NCBI RefSeq assembly: GCF_002929375.1
Contig: NZ_PJIP01000012.1
Location: 1 to 64,000, forward strand
Direction: 5' to 3'
Origin: Arthrobacter sp. DWC3
Lineage (GTDB): Bacteria > Actinomycetota > Actinomycetes > Actinomycetales > Micrococcaceae
Length of the DNA: 64,000 bases
Positions 18,777-27,311 of this stretch are shown here, one piece after another. Numbering within the stretch: the first letter of the stretch is position 1; every line of letters starts with the position of its first letter. Below the pieces are notes generated by a model that saw nothing but the letters and a program-made list of their open reading frames with translations, did not search any database and had not been told where the DNA came from. The translations under genes and the position numbers were made by a program.

Positions 18777-19679
18777 ATGTCTATCTACCTCACCAAGGAC
18801 TCCAAGGTCATCGTCCAGGGCATCACCGGAGGCGAGGGCACCAAGCACACCGCCCTCATGCTGAAGGCCGGCACCCAGGTGGTCGGCGGCGTCAACGCCC
18901 GCAAGGCCGGCACCACGGTCACGCACGGCGACGTCACGCTCCCCGTGTACGGCACCGTCGAGGAAGCCATCGCCGAGACCGGCGCCGACGTGTCGATCGT
19001 CTTCGTGCCGCCCGCCTTCACCAAGGACGCCGTCGTCGAGGCCATCGAGGCCGGCATCGGCCTCGTGGTCGTCATCACCGAGGGCGTCCCCGTGCAGGAC
19101 TCGGCCGCATTCTGGGCCCTCGCCCAGTCGAAGGTCGACGCCGACGGCAAGCAGATCACCCGCATCATCGGCCCCAACTGCCCGGGCATCATCACGCCCG
19201 GCGAGGCGCTCGTCGGCATCACGCCGGCGAACATCACCGGCAAGGGCGGCGTGGGCCTCGTCTCGAAGTCCGGCACGCTGACCTACCAGATGATGTACGA
19301 GCTGCGCGACCTCGGCTTCTCGACCGCCATCGGCATCGGCGGTGACCCGGTGATCGGCACCACGCACATCGACGCCCTCGCGGCCTTCGAAGCGGACCCC
19401 GAGACCAAGGCCATCGTGATGATCGGCGAGATCGGCGGAGACGCCGAGGAGCGCGCCGCCGAGTTCATCAAGGCGAACGTCACCAAGCCCGTGGTCGGCT
19501 ACGTGGCAGGCTTCACGGCACCCGAGGGCAAGACCATGGGCCACGCCGGCGCAATCGTCTCCGGTTCCGCGGGAACCGCACAGGCCAAGAAGGAGGCCCT
19601 CGAGGCCGCAGGCGTCAAGGTCGGCAAGACACCGTCCGAGACCGCGACGCTGCTCCGCGAGGTCTACGCCACGCTCTGA
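18777..19679 (+). CDS. sucD: Succinate-CoA ligase, alpha subunit
   Basis: 300 residues, normal family length. The CoA-binding Rossmann domain opens [20 protein letters not shown] and has [10 protein letters not shown]. The second half carries [12 protein letters not shown] and the phosphorylated histidine H256 in [16 protein letters not shown], which relays phosphate from succinyl phosphate to ADP/GDP on SucC. Cotranscribed with sucC and followed by a terminator hairpin. Confidence 0.97.
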   Translation: MSIYLTKDSKVIVQGITGGEGTKHTALMLKAGTQVVGGVNARKAGTTVTHGDVTLPVYGTVEEAIAETGADVSIVFVPPAFTKDAVVEAIEAGIGLVVVITEGVPVQDSAAFWALAQSKVDADGKQITRIIGPNCPGIITPGEALVGITPANITGKGGVGLVSKSGTLTYQMMYELRDLGFSTAIGIGGDPVIGTTHIDALAAFEADPETKAIVMIGEIGGDAEERAAEFIKANVTKPVVGYVAGFTAPEGKTMGHAGAIVSGSAGTAQAKKEALEAAGVKVGKTPSETATLLREVYATL

Positions 19680-19694
19680 CCCATGCTCGTCCGG

Positions 19695-19724
19695 CAGCCT
19701 CCTCCGCGTCCGCGGGGGAGGCTG
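19695..19724 (+). terminator. Terminator hairpin after sucCD
   Basis: A 13-bp stem (19695-19707 with 19712-19724, one wobble) and a 4-nt loop begin 16 bp after the sucD stop. Confidence 0.8.
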
Positions 19725-19895
19725 TCGCCGTTTCCGGGACCCTGCGGCGCAGGCAGCCCGGCCGTGTCAACCCGTGCGGGACCGTCGCCGACCGGCGAGC
19801 GCCCCCGCGCCTGGACGTAGCGTGAGAAGTGCCGGGCAATGCCGTCCGCCGACGCGGACGGGGTCGGAGGAGCAGCGGCGGGAGAGGAGCGGACG

Positions 19896-21317
19896 ATGAG
19901 CAGTGCGATGAGGCACGACGCAGCGCCGGACGCCGACGGCGGGACGCAGCGCAGGTACCTGCGGCGCGTCACGTGGGTGGCCACCCTCGGCGGCCTGCTG
20001 TTCGGCTTCGACACCGGAGTGATCAACGGGGCGCTGCCGTTCATGGTGGACGACCTGCAGCTCACGGCCTTCACGGAAGGGCTCGTGGCGAGCTCGCTCG
20101 TCTTCGGGGCCGCCTTCGGTGCCCTGGCCGGCGGCCGCCTGGCCGACACCTACGGCCGCAGGAGGATGATCATCGTGCTCGCCGTCGTCTTCCTCGTGGG
20201 CACCCTCGGCTCGGCCCTGGCGCCGGACGTCACGGTCATGGTGGCCTCACGGCTCGTGCTCGGGCTGGCGGTCGGCGGGGCCTCCGTCATGGTGCCGATC
20301 TTCCTCGCTGAACTGTCACCGGCCGCACGGCGCGGCCAGGTGGTGACACGCAACGAGCTGATGATCGTGACGGGGCAGCTGCTCGCCTTCAGCACCAGCG
20401 CCTTCCTGGGGAACGTGTTCGGCGACGCCCAGGGCGTCTGGCGCTGGATGCTCGTCCTCGCGACCCTCCCGGCCATCGGCCTGTGGATCGGGATGCACTT
20501 CGTGCCCGAGAGCCCTCGCTGGCTCGCCGGTCAGGGCGCCTTCGGGTTCGCCCTCCGCGTGCTGCAGCGCCTCCGGACGGCCGCCGTCGCGCAGCAGGAG
20601 TACGAGGAGGTCAGGTCGATGGCCATCGAGGACCGCGAACGCGAGGACGCGGGCTTCCGCGACCTGCGCGAGCCGTGGCTCCGCCGCATCGTGGTGGTGG
20701 GCCTCGGCCTCGCGGTCATCCAGCAGATCACCGGCGTGAACTCGATCATGTACTACGGCACGCAGATCCTCGTCGTCGCCGGCTTCGGGACGCAGGCCGC
20801 CCTGACGGCGAACATCGCCAACGGGGTCATCTCGGTGGGCGCCACCTTCGTGGGGATCTGGCTGCTGGGCAAGGTGGGGCGCAGGCCCATGCTGCTGGTG
20901 GGGCAGATGGGGACGACGTCGGCCCTGCTCGCGATCGGGATCGTCTCGCTGCTGGTCCCCGAGGGCACCGCCCGGGGCTTCCTCGTCCTGTCCCTGACGG
21001 TGACGTTCCTCGCGTTCCAGCAGGGCGCCATCTCGCCCGTGACGTGGCTGATGCTCTCGGAGATCTTCCCCATGCGCCTGCGCGGACTTGGCATGGGGGC
21101 CGCCGTCTTCGTCCTGTGGATGGTCAACTTCGCCGTGAGCCTCAGCTTCCCGATCCTCATGGAGGCCATCGGCATCTCGACCACGTTCTTCGTATTCGTG
21201 GTCCTCGGCGTCGCGGCGATCGTCTTCGCCCGCCGCTACATCCCCGAGACCAGGGGGAGGAGTCTCGAGGAACTGGAGCACGAGTTCAAGTCCGTCACGG
21301 GGACACCCCGGCGGTAG
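19896..21317 (+). CDS. Sugar porter family MFS transporter
   Basis: 473 residues from ATG 19896 (GGAGAGGAG upstream) with 12 membrane segments. Sugar-porter signatures are all present: GGLLFGFDTGVINGAL in helix 1, RLADTYGRRR in loop 2-3, PESPRWLAGQG after helix 6, QQITGVNSIMYYGTQIL in helix 7, KVGRRPMLL in loop 8-9, and PETRGRSLEELE at the C-terminus. It imports a sugar or polyol by proton symport. A zinc alcohol dehydrogenase starts 74 bp downstream, which may hint at a polyol, but the substrate is unproven. Confidence 0.92.
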   Translation: MSSAMRHDAAPDADGGTQRRYLRRVTWVATLGGLLFGFDTGVINGALPFMVDDLQLTAFTEGLVASSLVFGAAFGALAGGRLADTYGRRRMIIVLAVVFLVGTLGSALAPDVTVMVASRLVLGLAVGGASVMVPIFLAELSPAARRGQVVTRNELMIVTGQLLAFSTSAFLGNVFGDAQGVWRWMLVLATLPAIGLWIGMHFVPESPRWLAGQGAFGFALRVLQRLRTAAVAQQEYEEVRSMAIEDREREDAGFRDLREPWLRRIVVVGLGLAVIQQITGVNSIMYYGTQILVVAGFGTQAALTANIANGVISVGATFVGIWLLGKVGRRPMLLVGQMGTTSALLAIGIVSLLVPEGTARGFLVLSLTVTFLAFQQGAISPVTWLMLSEIFPMRLRGLGMGAAVFVLWMVNFAVSLSFPILMEAIGISTTFFVFVVLGVAAIVFARRYIPETRGRSLEELEHEFKSVTGTPRR

Positions 21318-21391
21318 GGCCGTCCACGTGCTGCTTGTACAGTGGCGGCAGGGGAACCATTACTTGCGTCAGGCAACTTCCAGGAGATCAC

Positions 21392-22447
21392 ATGCGCGCC
21401 ACCATCATCCACGGACCCGGCGACATCCGCGTCGAGGACCGTGACTACCCGACCATCATCCGTCCCACCGACGCCGTCGTGAGGGTCACGGCCTCGTGCG
21501 TCTGCGGCTCGGACCTCTGGCCCTACCGGGGCGTCCGGCCCACCAAGGAACCCAAGGCGATCGGCCACGAGTTCGTCGGCGTCGTGGAGTCCGTCGGCGA
21601 CGACGTCGCCGATCTCGCGGTCGGCGACTTCGTGATCGCGCCGTTCGTGGACAGCTGCGGGAAGTGCCCGCAGTGCCTCAACGGCGTGACGGTCGCCTGC
21701 GACCACCTCGCCGGCTGGGGCAGCACCGACGAGCACGGGGACTTCCTGCAGGGCGGCCAGGGCGAAGCCGTGCGCGTGCCGCAGGCCGACGGCACGCTGC
21801 GCAAGGTCGAGGGCGTCTCCGAGCCCGACGCCGCCCTGACGGCCAGCCTCCTGACCCTCTCCGACGTCATGTCCACCGGCCACCACGCCGCCGTGTCCGC
21901 GAACGTCGGCCCGGGCAGCACCGTGGTCGTGGTCGGTGACGGAGCCGTGGGCCTGTGCGGCGTCCTGGCCGCCAAGCGCCTCGGCGCGGAACGCATCATC
22001 GCGATGTCCCGCCACGAGGACCGCCAGGCCCTCGCCCGCGAGTTCGGGGCCACGGACATCGTGGCCGAGCGCGGCGACGAGGGTGTGGCGAAGGTGCGCG
22101 AGCTGCTCGGGGGAGTGCTCGCCGACTCCGTCCTCGAGTGCGTGGGCACCAAGGAGTCCATGGACCAGGCGCTGCGCAGCACGCGTCCCGGCGGCCACCT
22201 CGGCTTCGTCGGTGTGCCCGCCGGCGGACCCGAACTCCCCATCGGCGTCCTGTTCGCGAAGAACATCACGGTGGGCGGCGGCATGGCCCCCGCTCACACC
22301 TACATCCCCGAACTGCTGAAGGACGTCCTCGACGGGACAATCGACCCCGGACGCGTGTTCGACGTCGAGATGCCGCTCGAGGACGCCGCGGAGGCGTACA
22401 GGGCGATGGACGAGCGCCGGGCCATCAAGGTGCTCCTGAAGCCCTGA
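21392..22447 (+). CDS. Zinc-dependent medium-chain alcohol dehydrogenase
   Basis: 351 residues; ATG 21392 has AGGAGAT upstream. Catalytic zinc ligands are C in SCVCGSD and the H/E of GHEFVGVVES. Structural zinc cysteines are in DSCGKCPQCLNGVTVAC. The nucleotide-binding GDGAVGLCG motif follows, with SRHEDRQALAREFGA after it. It oxidises or reduces an alcohol/aldehyde pair with NAD(P). It follows the sugar porter in the same direction and ends in a terminator; the two could share a substrate pathway (inference). Confidence 0.9.
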   Translation: MRATIIHGPGDIRVEDRDYPTIIRPTDAVVRVTASCVCGSDLWPYRGVRPTKEPKAIGHEFVGVVESVGDDVADLAVGDFVIAPFVDSCGKCPQCLNGVTVACDHLAGWGSTDEHGDFLQGGQGEAVRVPQADGTLRKVEGVSEPDAALTASLLTLSDVMSTGHHAAVSANVGPGSTVVVVGDGAVGLCGVLAAKRLGAERIIAMSRHEDRQALAREFGATDIVAERGDEGVAKVRELLGGVLADSVLECVGTKESMDQALRSTRPGGHLGFVGVPAGGPELPIGVLFAKNITVGGGMAPAHTYIPELLKDVLDGTIDPGRVFDVEMPLEDAAEAYRAMDERRAIKVLLKP

Positions 22448-22458
22448 CCCACACCGCA

Positions 22459-22490
22459 CGAAGGGCCCTTCCGCTCGGAGGGGCCCTTCG
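22459..22490 (+). terminator. Terminator hairpin after the zinc dehydrogenase
   Basis: The CGAAGGGCCC arm (22459-22468) pairs with GGGCCCTTCG (22481-22490) across a 12-nt partly paired loop, 11 bp after the stop codon. Confidence 0.8.
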
Positions 22491-22525
22491 TCGTCGGACC
22501 GGGGTCCAGCGGGCAGAATGGGGTC

Positions 22526-22993
22526 ATGACCACGACGCCGGGCACGGACCCCTATCTCATCGCGCGCGAACGGATCATCCACGCGCCCGCCGGACGGATC
22601 TTCGAGGTCCTCGCGACCCCGGCCCTCCACAGCGTGATCGACGGTTCCGGGACCGTGCGTGGCGAGCAGCCCAACGGCCCCGCACGCCTGTCCCTGGGAG
22701 CGAGGTTCGGCATGGACATGAGGATGGGCGCGCCCTACAGGATCCTGAACCGCGTGGTGGAGTTCGAGGAGGGGCGCCGCATCGCCTGGCGGCACTTCTC
22801 GGCGCACGTCTGGCGCTACACCCTCGAACCCCGGGGGGATGCCACCCTCGTGCGGGAGGAATGGGACGGCCGGGCCGTGCCGTGGAAGATCGTGTTCCGG
22901 CTGACGGGCTTCACCCGCAGGCACCCCGCCAGCATCGAGGCGACCCTCGGCAAGCTCGAGGACTACGTGCTGCAGCAGCGGGACGCCGCCTAG
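22526..22993 (+). CDS. SRPBCC (START-like) family protein
   Basis: 155 residues with the helix-grip pattern of polyketide-cyclase/START-like proteins. RERIIHAPAGRIFEVLATPALHSVIDGSG opens the fold, a central beta region has RILNRVVEFEEGRRIAWRH, and the closing helix is RHPASIEATLGKLEDYV. These bind hydrophobic ligands; the ligand here is unknown. The start lacks a Shine-Dalgarno and may be near-leaderless. It stands alone between a terminator and the convergent HtrA-like gene. Confidence 0.85.
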   Translation: MTTTPGTDPYLIARERIIHAPAGRIFEVLATPALHSVIDGSGTVRGEQPNGPARLSLGARFGMDMRMGAPYRILNRVVEFEEGRRIAWRHFSAHVWRYTLEPRGDATLVREEWDGRAVPWKIVFRLTGFTRRHPASIEATLGKLEDYVLQQRDAA

Positions 22994-23022
22994 CCCGCGC
23001 AGGCGCGTCCCCCGAGGCCACG

Positions 23023-23058
23023 CCGGACCCGGCTGTTGCTCCGGACCCGGCTGTTCCT
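23023..23058. repeat. Tandem 18-bp duplication between convergent genes
   Basis: CCGGACCCGGCTGTTGCT (23023-23040) is followed directly by a copy with one change (23041-23058). It lies in the 87-bp gap between the SRPBCC and HtrA-like stop codons. No function assigned. Confidence 0.75.
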
Positions 23059-23080
23059 CCGGTCCGTCCGCACGGGGACC

Positions 23081-24004
23081 TCAGGGCACGCGCAGTTCCT
23101 CGGGCTGGACGACGATGTCCACCAGGGCTCCGTTGCGCCACACCGTCATCTCCATCCGGCGGCCGATCGCCGTCTCGACCATCAGTCGCTGGATACCCGT
23201 CGCGCTGCGGACGGGGAGGCGGTCCAGGGAGATGACGATGTCACCGGCACGTGCCCCGGCGCCTGCGGCGGGGCTGCCCGCGACGACGGAGGCCACCTGC
23301 ATGCCGGTGCGCGATCCCACCCGGGCCGCGAGCTCGGGGCTGAGGGTGATCTGGGCTCCGACCACGCCCAGCCACGCGCGCCGGACACGCCCCTGCGTGA
23401 TGAGGGCGTCGATGATCTCCCGGGTGGTCGCGTTGATCGGCACGGCCAGGCCGAGTCCGATCCCCGCGACGGCGGTGTTGACGCCGACCATGCGTCCCGC
23501 ACTGTCGGCGAGGACTCCGCCGCTGTTGCCGGGGTTCAGGCTCGCATCGGTCTGGATGACCTCGTCCACCACGCGCCCGGAGAGCGTGGGCAGCGACCGC
23601 CCGAGCGCGGACACGATCCCCGCGGTGACGCTGCCGGCCATGCCCAGCGGGTTGCCGAGCGCCACCACGAGCTGGCCCACGCGGAGCTTCGCCGCATCAC
23701 CCCACGGCACGGGCGGCGGCGTGCTGCCATCGGCCTCGAGGACGGCGAGGTCCGACAGCGGATCACTGCCGACCACGCGGGCGCCCAGGACCGAGCCGTC
23801 ACTGAACGCCACCTCGGTGCGCTGCGCGCCCGCGACCACGTGCGCGCTCGTCAGCAGGTGCCCCCGGGTCGAGATGACGGACGCACTGCCCGCCCCGGCA
23901 CCGCGGGCGGTGCGCACCGACACCGCAGCCACCGACGGCAGGGTGGACTCGGCGATCCGCACCACCGCCGCCGAGTACGCGTCGAGAGCCTCCTGCTCGT
24001 CCAT
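23081..24004 (-). CDS. HtrA/DegP-like trypsin-type serine protease with PDZ domain
   Basis: About 307 residues from ATG 24004; ATGs at 24013 and 24046 are alternatives, none with a good Shine-Dalgarno. The protease domain shows the triad: His in LLTSAHVVAG, Asp in PLSDLAVLEAD and Ser in NPGNSGGVLAD. A PDZ domain follows (about 215-300) with WLGVVGAQITLS and AGARAGDIVISLDR. Unlike most HtrA proteins I see no signal peptide or membrane anchor, so it may be cytoplasmic or exported another way. Expected role: quality control of misfolded proteins. Confidence 0.88.
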   Translation of the reverse strand: MDEQEALDAYSAAVVRIAESTLPSVAAVSVRTARGAGAGSASVISTRGHLLTSAHVVAGAQRTEVAFSDGSVLGARVVGSDPLSDLAVLEADGSTPPPVPWGDAAKLRVGQLVVALGNPLGMAGSVTAGIVSALGRSLPTLSGRVVDEVIQTDASLNPGNSGGVLADSAGRMVGVNTAVAGIGLGLAVPINATTREIIDALITQGRVRRAWLGVVGAQITLSPELAARVGSRTGMQVASVVAGSPAAGAGARAGDIVISLDRLPVRSATGIQRLMVETAIGRRMEMTVWRNGALVDIVVQPEELRVP

Positions 24005-24177
24005 AGGGACCATTGCAGCACCGCACCGGTGCCCAGGGGGAGACACGTTCGCGCAGGGCGCACGCGGGCAGGCGCCCCGCGGGCGTCCCTGACACAGGCC
24101 GGTGTCAGCGGCCGGGCGAGCATGCGGCGGCCGGCCCCCGCCGGAGCGGGCCCGGGGCGCACCCGGCGGATGCCCGG

Positions 24178-25275
24178 TCAGGCCACGGACGTGCCGAAGA
24201 GCAGGCCGAGCAGGTAGGTCACCCCGGCGGCACCGAGACCGATGGCGAGCTGCCGCAGCGCCAGGCGCAGCGGCGACGCGCCGGAGAGCAGGGCGACCAC
24301 GGCGCCGGTGGCCATCAGGGCCAGCCCCACGAGTACGCAGGCGAGCACGACGGCGGTGAGGCCGCCGAATCCGACGAGGTACGGCAGCACCGGGACGACG
24401 GCGCCGGACGCGAAGAAGCAGAAGCTGGAGGCGGCGGCGCCCAGGCCGGTGCCGACGGCCTCGTGCTCGTCGACCTCCTCGTCCTGTTCGGGCTGCAGGG
24501 AGAAGCTCGGGTCGCAGTCGCAGCTGTACAGCCCGAGCCGCTCGGCTGCCCGGTGCTCGGCCGCCGCCGGCGTCATGCCGCGCGCCCGGTAGACGAGCAC
24601 CAGCTCGTTGGAGTCGATGTCCAGTTCCTTCGCCGCCGTGAGGGTGATCTGCGTGGGGCGCGTCGCCGAGAGCAGTTCGCGCTGCGAGCGGACCGAGACG
24701 TACTCGCCGGCTCCCATCGACAGGGCTCCCGCGAGCAGCCCGGCCAGGCCGCTGAACAGGATGAACGAGGTGGAGACACCCGTGGCACCGATACCCATGA
24801 CGAGCGCGAGGTTGCTGACCAGCCCGTCGTTCGCGCCGAAGACGGCGGCCCTGAAGTTGCCGGAGAGCCGGTTGCGGCCGCGGGTGGCGAGGCCGCGCAC
24901 CACCTCCTCGTGGATCTGCTCGTCCGCCACCATGGCGCTCGTGGCCGAGGGGTCCGCCCCATAGGGGGAGCGGCCCTCGGCCCGCTGCGCGAGGGCCAGG
25001 ATGAAGACGGACCCGAAACGCCGCGCGAGCAGGCCGAGGAGCCGATTGCGGAAGGAGGGCCGCTGGGGGCGTCCGACGTCGTCGCCGAGGAGGGCGAGCC
25101 AGTGCGCCTCGTGGCGGCCTTCGGCGTCGGCGAGGCCGAGGAGGATCTCGCGCTCCTCACCGGTCCGGCGGCGGGCGAGGTCCCGGTAGGTGGCGGCCTC
25201 CGCGCGCTCGTCGGCGAGGTACTGGCGCCACCGGCGGATGTCGTCGCGGGAGGGGGACTGTTCGGGGGGTGTCAC
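24178..25275 (-). CDS. Membrane-bound ferritin-like protein (ferritin domain plus VIT/CCC1 transporter)
   Basis: 365 residues using the GTG at 25275, which has GGAG six bases upstream; an ATG at 25308 is possible. The N-terminal part (about 11-140) is a ferritin/rubrerythrin-like helical region with DERAEAATY, the DAEGRHEAHW metal motif (E52, H55) and VADEQIHEEVV. The C-terminal part is a CCC1/VIT1 membrane domain with AVFGANDGLVSNLALVMG and about five segments. This is the MbfA arrangement, in which the ferritin domain senses or oxidises Fe(II) and the VIT part exports iron or manganese. Metal identity is inferred. Confidence 0.88.
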   Translation of the reverse strand: MTPPEQSPSRDDIRRWRQYLADERAEAATYRDLARRRTGEEREILLGLADAEGRHEAHWLALLGDDVGRPQRPSFRNRLLGLLARRFGSVFILALAQRAEGRSPYGADPSATSAMVADEQIHEEVVRGLATRGRNRLSGNFRAAVFGANDGLVSNLALVMGIGATGVSTSFILFSGLAGLLAGALSMGAGEYVSVRSQRELLSATRPTQITLTAAKELDIDSNELVLVYRARGMTPAAAEHRAAERLGLYSCDCDPSFSLQPEQDEEVDEHEAVGTGLGAAASSFCFFASGAVVPVLPYLVGFGGLTAVVLACVLVGLALMATGAVVALLSGASPLRLALRQLAIGLGAAGVTYLLGLLFGTSVA

Positions 25276-25580
25276 GGGTGCTCCGGTGGGTGTCGTGCGC
25301 CTGCGCATCCGGCACCGAAGCGGGGGGCTCCGGCCGGGGGACACAGGTGCGTCGGTTCGGCCGAAGGTCTCGCTCGCCGGCTGCACCGGTGGATTGCCGG
25401 GCACCATCGGTGCCAGTATGTCGACAGGCCGCACGTCCTGGAGACGCGGAGCTACTCCCCTTCGACCCATCATTCTACCCGACCACGTGCCCCCACCCGG
25501 GCGGGGGAGGATGGACGGGGTGCGGGTACCGTGACCCGACCACCCGCGATACAGTCGAACGGATAACAGGAAGCAGGCTT
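25276..25580. other. Divergent intergenic region, ferritin-VIT gene / acyl-CoA ligase
   Basis: 305 bp with no convincing gene. It contains a G/C hairpin-like stretch near 25489-25507 (CCCCCACCCGGGCGGGGG). GATACA at about 25549 could serve as a -10 for the downstream ligase gene. No iron-box palindrome is evident. Confidence 0.4.
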
Positions 25581-27311
25581 ATGGATTTGGCAGCCCGACC
25601 GTGGGTCGCGAGCTACGCACCGGACGTGCCGCGTGCCTTCGACGTACCCGACGGCACCCTCCCGGACCTGCTCGACGCGTCCGTGCGGGACTACCGGACG
25701 GCACCGGCCCTCGAATTCTTCGGCGCCCCGACCACGTACCGGGAGCTGGGTGACGCCGTCGCCCGGGCCGCCGCGGGCCTCGCCGCCCTCGGGGTGGGCG
25801 CAGGCGACCGCGTGGCCCTCGTGCTGCCGAACTGTCCGCAGCACATCGTCGCGTTCTACGCCGTCCTGCGGCTCGGGGCGATCGTCGTCGAGCACAATCC
25901 CCTGTACACCGACCGCGAACTGCGGCACCAGTTCGAGGACCACGGGGCCACCGTGGCGATCGTCTGGGACCGCGTGGTGCCCCGCATCCAGCGGTTGCCC
26001 GCCGACATCGCCGTGACCACCGTGGTGTCGGTGGACCTCGTGAGCGCCATGCCGGCCTCCCGCCGCCTCGCCCTGGCCCTGCCCGTACGCCGTGCCCGGG
26101 AGGCGAGGGACGCGCTCACCACGACGGAGAAGCTCACCGGGCTGCGGAAGCTCGTGCCGTGGCGGGACCTGCTGCGCCACCGGCCGCTGTCGCCGAAGCA
26201 TCCGCGCCCCACGGCGGCGGACACCGCGGTGCTCCAATACACGAGCGGCACCACCGGCGTGCCCAAGGGCGCGATCCTCACACACCGCAACCTGCTCGCC
26301 AACGCGGCACAGGGCCGCGCCTGGGTGCCGGGCCTCGAGGCCGGGCGCGAGACGGTCTACGCCGTCCTGCCCATGTTCCACGCCTACGGCCTGACGCTCT
26401 GCCTGACGTTCGCCATGAGCATCGGCGCGAAGCTCGTGCTCTTCCCGCGCTTCGACGTCGGGCTCGTGCTCGACGCCGCGGTCAAGAGCCCACCCACCTT
26501 CCTGCCCGCCGTCCCTCCCATCTACGAACGGCTCGCGGCCGGGGCGGCCGAGCGCGGGGTGGACCTGCGCAGCATCCGTTTCGCGATCTCCGGCGCCATG
26601 AACCTCCCGCAGTCCACCGTGAAGACGTGGGAGGCGGCCACGGGCGGCTACCTCATCGAGGGCTACGGCCTCACCGAGACGTCCCCGATCTCCGCGGGCA
26701 ACCCGATCGGGCCCACGCGTCGGCCGGGCACCGTGGGGGTGCCGTTCCCGGGAACCGACGTCCGGATCGTCGATCCCGAGGACCCCGCCCGGGACCGGGC
26801 GCCGGGGGAGGCGGGGGAGCTGCTCATCCACGGACCCCAGGTGTTCCAGGGCTACTGGCGACGCCCCGACGAAACCCGGGCGGCCCTGCTCGACGGCGGC
26901 TGGTTCCGCACCGGCGACATCGTCAGCATGGACGAGGACGGCTTCCTCACGATCGTGGACCGCATCAAGGAGCTCATCATCACAGGTGGCTTCAACGTGG
27001 CGCCCTCGGAGGTGGAGGACGCCCTGAAGGCGCACGCCGGCGTCACAGATGCGGCCGTCGTCGGGCTCCCGCGCACGGGAGGCGGAGAGGACGTGGCCGC
27101 CGTCGTCGTCCTCGCTCCCGGCACCACCCTCGACGAGGAGTCGCTGCGCTCGCACTGCCGCGACCTGCTCGCCGGCTACAAGGTCCCGCGCACCATCGTG
27201 CAGGCGGAGGACCTCCCCCGATCGCTGATCGGCAAGGTCCTGCGCCGCGAGGTGCGCACGCAACTACTCAACGAGGGCCCACGGGCCGAAGGAACAGGTG
27301 ACAGTCGATGA
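25581..27311 (+). CDS. Long-chain acyl-CoA ligase (AMP-forming)
   Basis: 576 residues from ATG 25581 (AGGAAGCAGG upstream). Adenylate-forming motifs are QYTSGTTGVPKGAILTHRN, IEGYGLTETSPISAGNP, WFRTGDIVSMDEDGF, the hinge VDRIKELIITGGFNV, and the C-terminal catalytic lysine in RSLIGKVLRREVR. It activates a fatty acid to its CoA thioester for degradation or lipid synthesis. It overlaps the AI-2E-type gene by four bases (ATGA), so the two are co-translated; whether the products cooperate is unknown. Confidence 0.92.
   Translation: MDLAARPWVASYAPDVPRAFDVPDGTLPDLLDASVRDYRTAPALEFFGAPTTYRELGDAVARAAAGLAALGVGAGDRVALVLPNCPQHIVAFYAVLRLGAIVVEHNPLYTDRELRHQFEDHGATVAIVWDRVVPRIQRLPADIAVTTVVSVDLVSAMPASRRLALALPVRRAREARDALTTTEKLTGLRKLVPWRDLLRHRPLSPKHPRPTAADTAVLQYTSGTTGVPKGAILTHRNLLANAAQGRAWVPGLEAGRETVYAVLPMFHAYGLTLCLTFAMSIGAKLVLFPRFDVGLVLDAAVKSPPTFLPAVPPIYERLAAGAAERGVDLRSIRFAISGAMNLPQSTVKTWEAATGGYLIEGYGLTETSPISAGNPIGPTRRPGTVGVPFPGTDVRIVDPEDPARDRAPGEAGELLIHGPQVFQGYWRRPDETRAALLDGGWFRTGDIVSMDEDGFLTIVDRIKELIITGGFNVAPSEVEDALKAHAGVTDAAVVGLPRTGGGEDVAAVVVLAPGTTLDEESLRSHCRDLLAGYKVPRTIVQAEDLPRSLIGKVLRREVRTQLLNEGPRAEGTGDSR

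Noticed and set aside
17595-19544. 649-codon minus-strand frame across sucC and sucD
   Set aside because: Antisense of two unmistakable housekeeping genes; Gly/Asp/Val-rich, no motifs.
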